Assembly: GCF_000187245.1 (NCBI RefSeq)
Contig: NC_027866.1
Coordinates: 186,001 to 250,000 of the forward strand
DNA: 64,000 bases
Direction: 5' to 3'
Origin: Ogataea parapolymorpha DL-1
Lineage: Eukaryota > Ascomycota > Pichiomycetes > Pichiales > Pichiaceae
Shown here: positions 10,401-17,611 of the stretch, in pieces
Layout: every line of letters begins with the position of its first letter
How positions within the stretch are numbered: position 1 is the stretch's first letter
Notes under the pieces: model-generated
Seen by the model: the letters and a program-made list of their open reading frames with translations, nothing else
Databases searched by the model: none
Told to the model about the DNA's origin: nothing
Made by a program: the position numbers and the translations under genes

Positions 10401-10885
10401 AAGTGGTGATTGCCGGTGCCATGTGGAACAACCCGCATTTGCTTGTTTTGGACGAGCCTACTAATTACCTGGACAGAGACTCTCTTGGAGGTCTTGCAGT
10501 CGCCATTAGAGAGTGGAGCGGAGGAGTGGTGATGATTTCGCACAACTCCGAGTTCGTTGGTGCTCTGTGTCCAGAGCAGTGGATTGTTGAGAACGGAGAG
10601 ATGGTGAAGAAGGGAGTCACTGAGATCGATCAGTCGAAATTCGAGGACAATGGCGGAGAGTCTGCTCAGTCCAGAGCAGCGGCCGAAATGGTGAACAAGC
10701 CCGCTCCTTTGAAGAAGAAGGACGAGGACGACTCGCCTGCCAACATCAAGGTGAGAATCAGAAAGAAGAAGATGACCAGAAACGAAAAGAAGGCTCAGGA
10801 GGAGCGCAGAAGACTGAGACATTTGGAGTGGCTCAGCTCGCCCAAGGGCACGCCTAAGCCGGTCGACACCGACGAGGAGGAATAA
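7403..10885 (+). CDS. NEW1: Translation factor ATPase New1 (eEF3-like ABCF protein)
   Basis: This 1160-residue protein has an N-terminal low-complexity segment (1-105), HEAT repeats (about 110-430), ABC domain 1 (Walker A GRNGVGKST near 563, signature LSGGWKMKLE near 647, LLLDEPTNHLD near 668), ABC domain 2 (Walker A GPNGAGKST near 805, LSGGQ near 992, LVLDEPTNYLD near 1014) with a chromodomain insert near 916-942, and a basic tail ending GTPKPVDTDEEE. The N-terminal MPPK, the extension beyond eEF3 length and the tail identify New1 rather than eEF3. New1 is a cytosolic ribosome-associated ATPase acting in translation termination and recycling. Unlike the Saccharomyces protein, the N-terminus has no long Asn/Tyr prion-like repeat, only a short YQGYNGG trace, and carries a PAM2-like motif (residues 4-15). 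The first ATG is 7403; the upstream frame start is TTG. Confidence 0.95.
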   Translation: MPPKFNPSASTFMPGDWGVPAAGYQGYNGGSPYDNSTGSAIPIRVAKKAGGKQKLSLDDYLRSQQPTPPSGISDSEVSQVSSGVNTPRARAMDSTTSLSSLNSALQKLQISPITELLNSIQTATKLSEIREECEKIVDMIYEHGASAINEWDIQQVLVTLSKAKNPALIREGSMLLLQILSRKFAGKAPYEAYFVDLFVPAFDLLADKENTVKRSAQASIDSLYGMFPVEAYSSVLLTMLLKYLKSSAKWQSKVGALKTIDKILQEAPADLLESRFVDAIPVLTDMATDFKPELAKVGYKSLNDFVKVLDNLDLQPRYDLIVQTLADPQKVPNCIRSLSSVTFVAEVTEPALALLVPILDKSFKLSSSSQEQLRQTVMVTENLTRLVNNKFEIEHYIPILLPGVKRVVETASLPEVRELATKALKVIEDAQAEQSDGKFHGRLSLEKAEEYLTEIKPQVNDPVIYDYLVRILLTDSNVNDWTRLTEYLNMSLGNFLDEDSKKTFVDKTIHKLRELFTPNVFDDSGEDGVVIVNADFSLAYGTRLLLNKTNLRLVKGHRYGLCGRNGVGKSTLMRAIANGQLEGFPDKSEVRTCFVEHKLQGEEADMNLVDFIASDPELKDTSKEQIASALEEVGFNSERRNQQVGSLSGGWKMKLELARAMLMKADVLLLDEPTNHLDVTNVKWLEDYLVQHTDITSLIVSHDSGFLDTVCTDVIHYENKKLVYYKGNLSEFVKVKPEGKSYYTLTDSNVKMAFPPPGILTGVKSNTRAVARMSNVTFKYPSAEKPSLKNVSCSLSLSSRVAILGPNGAGKSTLIKLLTGELVPNEGTVEKHPNLRIGYIAQHALQHVNEHKEKTANQYLQWRYKFGDDREVLLKESRKISSESERQMLEKEIDIGDGRGKRQVEAIVGRQKLKKSFQYEIKWKWWLPKYNSWVPREKLIAEGFEPLVQKFDDHEASREGLGYRELTPSVIRKHFEDVGLDGDIADHTPMGSLSGGQLVKVVIAGAMWNNPHLLVLDEPTNYLDRDSLGGLAVAIREWSGGVVMISHNSEFVGALCPEQWIVENGEMVKKGVTEIDQSKFEDNGGESAQSRAAAEMVNKPAPLKKKDEDDSPANIKVRIRKKKMTRNEKKAQEERRRLRHLEWLSSPKGTPKPVDTDEEE

Positions 10886-10886
10886 T

Positions 10887-13418
10887 CTATTTTATATACA
10901 GGGCCGTAACAATACATGATAGACCGAAGTCCACGAGTAGTCCGCACGCCGTCCATGAGAGGAAGTACAGGATCTTGGGACTAAACACTGTCCAGATGAA
11001 GAGATGGAATCTGAGGTTGTAGCAGCTTACTATCAGGACCAGTCCGCTAACGGAGTAGAATGTCAGTGTCACCAGGAGCCGGTGGTACAGTCTTTCCCAG
11101 TTACGTCCATCTGGTTTTAAGGTGAGATGCAAATAGGCCAGAGACCAGAATATAGGGGCAGCCCAGTTGCACACAAAAGTCAGCAGTCCGGAGAGAATCA
11201 TATTGTAGCTGGAAAGCCCGTTGAAGGAGTTTGTGAGGTCGACAGACGAGAGAGAGTTTGTGAATCCAAACTGGAAAAAGCTGAGGTTTTGCATTAAAAT
11301 GGTGAACAGGGAAATGGCGTTGAGGTTGGACACGGGGACGAGTTTTTGGAACGACAGGAGGATCGCCAGCAGAAGCAAGAATATTGGAACGTTATTGAAG
11401 TTTGTTTGACTGATCAGCAGCTGGCTGAAGGTAATTAGTATGGTTCGTGTATAATTGTGCGCTGGGTCTGGGAGTTTCCATATTTTGAATGCTAGGGGTT
11501 TCAGAAGATGGAATGCGATTGTAACCAGCCAAACTTTATAGAACAAACTAAAAAGTTGTTGGTTGACTGTGTTGATATCTGTCGTTCCCAAACGCTGGCC
11601 GATCCACAGAATGTACTTCGAACACCAATCAGGAATTTCCTTGAATCCAGATTTCAAGTCGTAGGTCTCTGACAGGTAGGACAAAAACTTGGTCGAGAAG
11701 GTGATGGAACAAAGAAGCGACGTGCTGACAAACGTGAGGAATCTCAAAGTCGTTCCGTCACCTTTTCCTTTCACGATAACACCTTCTGTGACGTAGAAAC
11801 AGTATGTTGCGAGGGTTGATGCGATCAGGAATGCAACCACAACAGGACCGATGTCAGGCGAAAGCGATGCAACATACGTCGCGATCTTCATGTTGCTTTT
11901 GATGTTGTTTTTCTGTCCACTGTTGTTCCAAGCCTTGAGGAGGCGAAGACAAACAAGCAGCGTTGTACAATAAATTGATTGGGATTTGACTGTTACCGAT
12001 GCAACAAACACAGTGGTAAAAAACCACCAAAGGTGGTGTTCCTCTTCAATCATTGACGAGCCGAAGAAATTGACGGCATAGAGAATAAAGAATAACAGAT
12101 CAACACCGGCTTCCGAAAGCCGGCCTCGATGATATGTGAAAAAGAGCGCCAAACTGATAAGTGCAGTGAATGTATAGCCAGCCAGTCCGTAGAATATATC
12201 CCTGTAATTGTAATCTGATGAAGTTTTCGACAATGTACCTTTGGAATCATGCAGAAAGTGTAGCAAAGAAGACAGAGATGAGACGTCAATCTCAGAGTCT
12301 AAAGACGTCACCTTGCTTCTGGATTTGTCTATGAGGACCTTCAGTTGCAATGCGTTCTTGATTAGGACGTTCTGCCTATCTTTCTCCGTATACAGCGGGA
12401 GCAGGTCGTGCATAAATGTGCCCAAATTATTAATTGGGATTTTAAGACCAAGCAGCGTGGAAAGAGTCGGCACCAAGTCTATTTGTTCGATGTGGCCGAA
12501 GTAGTCAAAATCTGGATTTCTTGGTATAGGAGCCTTCTGCTCTGACTGAAGCTTTTTGAATTTGGATGAAACCAGCAATAACCCAGCAGAAACTTCGCCA
12601 ATTGAGGAGCCTCCGTGATTTCCAACCTCATTCATTCCATGGTCGCCCATCACCACAAACAGAGTGTTTTCGTCTTTCTTTACAGTGCTTTCAAAAATCC
12701 TGCGAATGATAGAGTCCATTTCGCGCTGCTTGGCAGGCATGCTAGCACTAGCAGGCCCTCCTTTGTGGCCAATATGGTCCAGGCCCAAATAATGAAGGAT
12801 CAGACAGTCCCAGTTTCTCTGGCCTTCTTTGCTCAGCTCGTAATCCAGATGCCGTGTGACGTTGTTGTCCACAATGGTAAAATCGCTAACGTAAAAACTG
12901 GCGGTACCGTCTGTCTTTGCGAAATACGAAGGAAACAGCTTCAACCAGGTATCGTCTCCAAACATGTTGATTTTCCACCCTGACGCATGCATCTGCTTTA
13001 CCCACGAGTCCTGGTCTCCCAGAGTCGATGACGTGTCTTCCTCTGCGATATTAAGTACAGCATCGATGAAATTAGGCGTTGATCCTGTAGTTATGCCCTT
13101 GAGACGGGGCAGGGTCACGGTAGGAGGATTGGAGTAGGCAGTGTACCCCAATGCATAGCCATCATTGATGAGCTCGTGGACAAAGGTCATTTGGGACTCG
13201 TTTGAAAACAGAAAGTCTGCCCGCAGAGCGTCGATCACCATAATGACGGCGCGATCAAATTGTCGTGGAGGTTCATGATAAACAGCCGGGGCAGGTGACT
13301 GGAAATTCTCAAGATCTTGACTTGAAAGTAGGACCTTGGTAGGAAAGAAACCCTTGCAAAACAAAAGATACGAACAGAGTTGGAGCAGCCAAACGAATGC
13401 GAGAAGTAAATAATTCAT
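10887..13418 (-). CDS. LAS21: GPI ethanolamine phosphate transferase 2 (Las21/Gpi7)
   Basis: This 843-residue ER membrane enzyme adds ethanolamine phosphate to the second mannose of GPI anchor precursors, needed for normal anchoring of cell wall proteins. Seen: an N-terminal membrane segment (1-22), a lumenal alkaline-phosphatase-like domain with VIMVIDALRADF (metal-binding Asp63), an LDHIGHKGG block and GDHGMNEVGNHGG (near 258), then about ten membrane helices in the C-terminal half. Length matches Saccharomyces Las21 (about 830). The DNNVTRHLDYEL block is typical of the Gpi7 branch rather than Mcd4 or Gpi13. It converges on NEW1 with one base between the two stop codons, and shares a 90 bp divergent promoter with SDH8. 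In Saccharomyces LAS21 neighbours NUP82, as it nearly does here. Confidence 0.95.
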   Translation of the reverse strand: MNYLLLAFVWLLQLCSYLLFCKGFFPTKVLLSSQDLENFQSPAPAVYHEPPRQFDRAVIMVIDALRADFLFSNESQMTFVHELINDGYALGYTAYSNPPTVTLPRLKGITTGSTPNFIDAVLNIAEEDTSSTLGDQDSWVKQMHASGWKINMFGDDTWLKLFPSYFAKTDGTASFYVSDFTIVDNNVTRHLDYELSKEGQRNWDCLILHYLGLDHIGHKGGPASASMPAKQREMDSIIRRIFESTVKKDENTLFVVMGDHGMNEVGNHGGSSIGEVSAGLLLVSSKFKKLQSEQKAPIPRNPDFDYFGHIEQIDLVPTLSTLLGLKIPINNLGTFMHDLLPLYTEKDRQNVLIKNALQLKVLIDKSRSKVTSLDSEIDVSSLSSLLHFLHDSKGTLSKTSSDYNYRDIFYGLAGYTFTALISLALFFTYHRGRLSEAGVDLLFFILYAVNFFGSSMIEEEHHLWWFFTTVFVASVTVKSQSIYCTTLLVCLRLLKAWNNSGQKNNIKSNMKIATYVASLSPDIGPVVVAFLIASTLATYCFYVTEGVIVKGKGDGTTLRFLTFVSTSLLCSITFSTKFLSYLSETYDLKSGFKEIPDWCSKYILWIGQRLGTTDINTVNQQLFSLFYKVWLVTIAFHLLKPLAFKIWKLPDPAHNYTRTILITFSQLLISQTNFNNVPIFLLLLAILLSFQKLVPVSNLNAISLFTILMQNLSFFQFGFTNSLSSVDLTNSFNGLSSYNMILSGLLTFVCNWAAPIFWSLAYLHLTLKPDGRNWERLYHRLLVTLTFYSVSGLVLIVSCYNLRFHLFIWTVFSPKILYFLSWTACGLLVDFGLSCIVTALYIK

Positions 13419-13508
13419 TGCACCTGTCTGTTCATAATAAACAAAGAATTGAATGGATCGAAAAAGAAAATAAATTATTTTAGTTTTTAATCTCCCCTTT
13501 TTTCCTTA

Positions 13509-13904
13509 ATGATTGCCCTCAGACAGACAAAACTGAGCCGGAGCGCGCTATTTGTTGGAAGACAGGCGGCACTGGTGACACAGAAGTGCTACAACTCAAA
13601 CTCGGCTTTCAAGGTCACCCCAGGTCCGCCAAAACTCGACAAGGACGACCAGGAAGAGTTTGAAAAACTAATTCACAGAGCCAACACGCAAACCATCATC
13701 GACGAGTATAATGAGAAAATGGGCTTCAAAGTCGATTCAGCACCCAAGGTCGACGTCGGAACATTCTCGCCAGACAAGTTCAAGATCATCCCCGAGTTCG
13801 AGGGCAACGTGAACCCGAAGACGGGCGAGGTTAACGGTCCAAAACAGGACCCGCTTAAGCACGGCTCCGATTGGAGTTTCAATGGCAGGGTGACGGACTT
13901 CTAG
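13509..13904 (+). CDS. SDH8: Succinate dehydrogenase assembly factor 4 (Sdh8)
   Basis: This 131-residue protein has a mitochondrial leader (residues 1 to about 30, rich in Arg, Ser and Ala, no acids) and ends with the hallmark SDHAF4 motif DPLKHGSDWSFNGRVTDF. Family knowledge: Sdh8/SDHAF4 is a matrix chaperone that binds the flavinylated catalytic subunit Sdh1 and helps it join Sdh2. The usual core is KHGDWSFNGRVTDF; here one extra Ser lies between KHG and DW. The gene sits divergently to LAS21 and converges on NUP82 with 72 bp between. Confidence 0.93.
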   Translation: MIALRQTKLSRSALFVGRQAALVTQKCYNSNSAFKVTPGPPKLDKDDQEEFEKLIHRANTQTIIDEYNEKMGFKVDSAPKVDVGTFSPDKFKIIPEFEGNVNPKTGEVNGPKQDPLKHGSDWSFNGRVTDF

Positions 13905-13976
13905 GCCGGGAATTACGCATGAGAATTAGAGATTTTCGGAAAAATCGGGTTTTATACACTTGTGTCAGATCATTAA

Positions 13977-16064
13977 TTAAATACTTGTACTCTTCAGTTC
14001 CTGAGTAAGCGATTCGATCAGGTTCGTCCTCAGCTCCAACTTGGCCTTCATCCGGGCAACCTCGCGCGAGTAGCCAGACGGCAGCGACGCGCTTACCACC
14101 TCCATGTCCTTCAACGACTCCACATACTCCTGCACAGCCTGGAAATCGTTCTGCTTCTCGGCAATCAATTTTTGGAGTCTTTCGAGCTGTCTTTTGTAGG
14201 CCTGTTCTTTCCTGGAAAGCGTTTCGTTTGCGTGGTTGGAGGTTTGCATTTCGAGTTTTTCCATGGTGGCCGCAAATTCGGAAACTCTTTTTTGTAACTC
14301 CGCTTGCTTGCTGGCCAGCGCCTCCAATTTCCGTTTCGAGCTTTCGTATCTTTTGAGTCTTTCTTGTCTGTTGAGTTCTGCCTCGTTGAGCGTGGCGATC
14401 TGCACCAAAAACTGGCTACGCATCTGCTGCAGCTTTCTGTTCGACAACGCCACGTCGTTGAACACCGCGATTAGCCCGGTGGTGATGAGCTCTCGAGCCT
14501 TATACAGAGACTTAAGATTTCTCGTGTCTGTAGTGAGCGGCTGGTTGGAGTTCATGGCGTATAGCTGTTTCTGAACCTTGGCCAGTGTCGTTTTGGTGGC
14601 CGTCAGCTGTGAATTTAAATCCAGAGTTTCGTATTTTTCATAAACATCCTGAGGAGCCAGCTCGGTGTCCAGAGGGGCAGATGGCTGTGCGGGAGCACAC
14701 ACCTCAAAAACAGACGATCCGGCAAATGCGTACGAGTGGGTATAGCTCCATACGTATGCGATCTTGTGTTCTGCTGTAGCGTGGGGGACAGTGTACTGGA
14801 ACGAGGCTGTTTTGTTTATGGAGGCCGTGTTTGGAAGCTTGACTTTGCCCAGACTGGTGACTTTGGTTGGCAACTGCCTTTTCAGTAGATCGCTTAGTGC
14901 AGAGAGGTCGTTGGAGGCAATGCTGTCTGCAAGGATGTTCCACCAGTCGGCAAAGTCCGCATGGAGCAGGTCTGACTCGGAGGACGTGAGGAGCAACGAC
15001 GTGGGCTTATTTGGCAGCACCATGCCGCTGGTGATAGTTTTGGACCCAAACAGCGAACAGTCGACCATTCTGACGACGCCAACAGAGTCTGGGGCCCGCT
15101 GGCCATCAAAGGCCATGGGCTGATCCTGGTCGTCAAAGAGCACCGCCAGAGCCTTGTTGTACAGAACACAGAACATGTCGTTTTCCATTGGAATCAGTTT
15201 CAGCGCGTCCTGCTCGTAAAGCTCGTCTGGGAATGGCTGGATGTTCAAAGGCCCCACCAGCTTTCCTCTGCTGAGACTTGAAGGAAGAACCTTATTTATG
15301 GCACGGACATGGCCGTTCGACTGCGACAAAAGCGATGCAAATTTCAGCATCGACACCGTGGACAGGTCTTCTGCGCCGCTGGCGTTGTACTTGAGACTTG
15401 CGTAGTCAAACAACGCACCCAACCACGACGAGGAAACAGCGATGTTGGCCGGAAGATATGGGTAGATCTTGTAGATGGACGAGTCTGAGGACAAAATCAG
15501 CAGCGTCAGGTCGCCGCGCGGGTTAACGGTATCTGTATTTGAGCCAAACGCAAGAGAAACCGGATCTATTACGTCGACAGAGTCTGTGCTGGCGAACGGC
15601 GAGCCTGTCCTGAGCCAGTACGTGTGGGTAGGTTTGGTCAGCGACGAGTTGAGATCGAAGTTGTAGATGGCGTCAGTAGTCAAAATCACCAGTTCGGCGC
15701 CAAACTGCGATATCCTGTTGAATACAATTTGCACAATGTTTTCTTTGTGTTGTAGGTTGATACGGACAGAGTATCCAATAGCATGACTAATTTTGGAGCC
15801 TGGCTCGTTCAATGACACCACACTACAGTGAGTGCTATCGTACAGACACAATAAGTCGTCATTGGGGCTCAAACAAAGCCCCGTAGGACTAAACTCCAGG
15901 ACGTTGTCCAGATAGTGCGCGCCGCTCTCAAGGTTTGTGATTTTGATCTTCCGTTCTTCAATGGAGACGATCTCCTGTCCTGTGCTTCTGGTCACATTTA
16001 GTGCAGTCGCCGAAGCGTGGAACTGGGCACTCAGACGGCCAATTTGTTCCGCTAGCACAGACAT
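13977..16064 (-). CDS. NUP82: Nucleoporin Nup82 (Nup88 family)
   Basis: This 695-residue protein has an N-terminal beta-propeller-like region (about 1-430, many short beta-strand patterns such as LTLLILSSDSSIYKIYPY and ADWWNILADS) and a C-terminal heptad-rich coiled coil (about 490-695, Lys/Glu/Leu/Gln-rich). This layout and length match Saccharomyces Nup82 (about 713 residues), which sits on the cytoplasmic face of the nuclear pore with Nup159 and Nsp1 and anchors the mRNA export platform. Linkage to LAS21 reproduces the Saccharomyces neighbourhood and supports the call. Two genes (LAS21, NUP82) on one strand flank SDH8 here, so a small insertion or loss has occurred relative to Saccharomyces. 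Confidence 0.85.
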   Translation of the reverse strand: MSVLAEQIGRLSAQFHASATALNVTRSTGQEIVSIEERKIKITNLESGAHYLDNVLEFSPTGLCLSPNDDLLCLYDSTHCSVVSLNEPGSKISHAIGYSVRINLQHKENIVQIVFNRISQFGAELVILTTDAIYNFDLNSSLTKPTHTYWLRTGSPFASTDSVDVIDPVSLAFGSNTDTVNPRGDLTLLILSSDSSIYKIYPYLPANIAVSSSWLGALFDYASLKYNASGAEDLSTVSMLKFASLLSQSNGHVRAINKVLPSSLSRGKLVGPLNIQPFPDELYEQDALKLIPMENDMFCVLYNKALAVLFDDQDQPMAFDGQRAPDSVGVVRMVDCSLFGSKTITSGMVLPNKPTSLLLTSSESDLLHADFADWWNILADSIASNDLSALSDLLKRQLPTKVTSLGKVKLPNTASINKTASFQYTVPHATAEHKIAYVWSYTHSYAFAGSSVFEVCAPAQPSAPLDTELAPQDVYEKYETLDLNSQLTATKTTLAKVQKQLYAMNSNQPLTTDTRNLKSLYKARELITTGLIAVFNDVALSNRKLQQMRSQFLVQIATLNEAELNRQERLKRYESSKRKLEALASKQAELQKRVSEFAATMEKLEMQTSNHANETLSRKEQAYKRQLERLQKLIAEKQNDFQAVQEYVESLKDMEVVSASLPSGYSREVARMKAKLELRTNLIESLTQELKSTSI

Positions 16065-16135
16065 GTTTGGAAGAGATATATAACAAAATTTAATTTTTCT
16101 GCGACAAATCTAATTTTTATGCCTAAAAATGGTAG

Positions 16136-17524
16136 CTACTTGAATGCGTCCCAGAACTCGCCGATAGAAATACATTTTGTGCGCCATTTGGCTGCCAGCA
16201 CAAGCTTCTGATTCGTCAGAAGCTCAGACTTGGGCAGCTCATCGTTGAATATCAACAGCCCCGTGCTTTTCGAGAATACACTGCTCATCTGGCAAGACCT
16301 CAGCTTAGCCAGGTGTTTCTCCAAATGTGACAATTCCACGCCTTTAAACCCGGTGATCGACACTACACGGTTCGGGACACCTTCAAATAAAGCCGCCTCG
16401 TTTTCTGGACTCGGAACAAACGGCCGCGACCACATACTGTCGAAGTCCAGTGTCTTGTAGTAGATCGATCGCTCCAGAGCAAGTTCTGTGATTACGTTAT
16501 CTTCTGCGGCGGCCGGGATTGAGTCCAGCATCGAGCTCACAACCGTATAGTCCGCATTGTCCTGTATTTTGCCGCGGTGGCTTGTAATCACCTTCTTGAG
16601 TATGCTCTTTTGCGAGTCTGTATATCCAGAGCCGAGTGCAAACGACACTCCTTCGAAAAGCATCGATTCCGTGTTCACCTGGCTTGCGTCCAGCACAGAA
16701 GCCTGCGAAAGACTCTCTTCCTCCTCTTGTTCCTGACTCCAGTTGTCTTCCAGCCCGCGTCTCAAATTAGACACCTTAATATTGCCCATAATCGACTTCC
16801 ACACCTTATTTGTCCTATCCACTTTCCGCACTTTCAAATCGCGCTCCTTCTCGTGCGTGTCAAGACTGCGTTTCGCTTTTTCTGTCTGCAACTTGTCCTG
16901 CTCTGCCTGCTTCCATGCCCGTACCTTTTCCCAATCGCACGCGTCGTTGCGGCGGCCCTTGCTGTTTTCTCCCGTCAAAAAATACTCGGTCACGCTGAGC
17001 ATGCCGCCACGCTCAACGCTGTCATACACCCAGTCTGGGGATACCACGGGAATACCCCATTCACGGGCCTTGGAGTACCGGAGACCTTCAGGAACGGTGG
17101 TCACAAGCACGTCCGACACCGTGCTGATCGATTCAACCACGCTGCCACCGTTTGATTCGACCATATGTCTAATTTTCGAGCTCAACTCTGCGTCCAGCCG
17201 GCTGATCGACACGCTCACGTTGTCGAAAACCGGCATGACCTTGAGTTTTTCGGGCCGCAGGCCCACCTCGTCGCCCCGCAGCCACGAATTGTACGTATTA
17301 AGGACGGTCTCGTATGAGACAAGCCGGATATCGGGCCGCGAACTAATGGTATGTTGGTATTTACGGCTTTGCGCCCATTTGTCTCTACCGGAATGCACGA
17401 TAAGCATACTCGTCTCGGAGGTGAGATTGTCTTCGAAGGGATCGTGGGGATACATCTTGGCAAGGATTTTCGTGAGATCAGCACGTTCCGATGCCGTTAG
17501 CGAGGTGGAAGTTATCACAGCCAT
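16136..17524 (-). CDS. DPB11: Multi-BRCT replication/checkpoint protein, Dpb11/TopBP1-like, short form
   Basis: This 462-residue protein contains four BRCT-like modules in two pairs: about 1-85 (MLIVHSGRDKW, then RPDIRLVSYETVLNTYNSWL), 95-190 (VSISRLDAEL, then IPVVSPDWVYDSVERG), 285-375 and 385-462. The order and the YNSWLRGDEV ending of the first module resemble Dpb11, the scaffold that joins Sld2/Sld3 at replication origins and 9-1-1/Rad9 at damage. The linker (200-280) is basic and Lys-rich. It is much shorter than Saccharomyces Dpb11 (764 residues): it stops at the last Trp of BRCT4 (FWDAFK) and so has no C-terminal tail. Other multi-BRCT proteins (Rtt107, Crb2) fit less well. An 87 bp divergent promoter is shared with ARG81. 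Confidence 0.6.
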   Translation of the reverse strand: MAVITSTSLTASERADLTKILAKMYPHDPFEDNLTSETSMLIVHSGRDKWAQSRKYQHTISSRPDIRLVSYETVLNTYNSWLRGDEVGLRPEKLKVMPVFDNVSVSISRLDAELSSKIRHMVESNGGSVVESISTVSDVLVTTVPEGLRYSKAREWGIPVVSPDWVYDSVERGGMLSVTEYFLTGENSKGRRNDACDWEKVRAWKQAEQDKLQTEKAKRSLDTHEKERDLKVRKVDRTNKVWKSIMGNIKVSNLRRGLEDNWSQEQEEEESLSQASVLDASQVNTESMLFEGVSFALGSGYTDSQKSILKKVITSHRGKIQDNADYTVVSSMLDSIPAAAEDNVITELALERSIYYKTLDFDSMWSRPFVPSPENEAALFEGVPNRVVSITGFKGVELSHLEKHLAKLRSCQMSSVFSKSTGLLIFNDELPKSELLTNQKLVLAAKWRTKCISIGEFWDAFK

Positions 17525-17611
17525 GACATATCCGAGGAAATGATAAAATAAAATTAAAGTAAATACAAAAAAAAAAAATAATATCAGATAAAATAATTTG
17601 AGAGTATTTTT

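Noticed and set aside
8360..10822. Long antisense frames (260 and 280 codons) inside NEW1
   Set aside because: NEW1 is unmistakable and strongly codon-biased; antisense frames arise from avoidance of certain codons.
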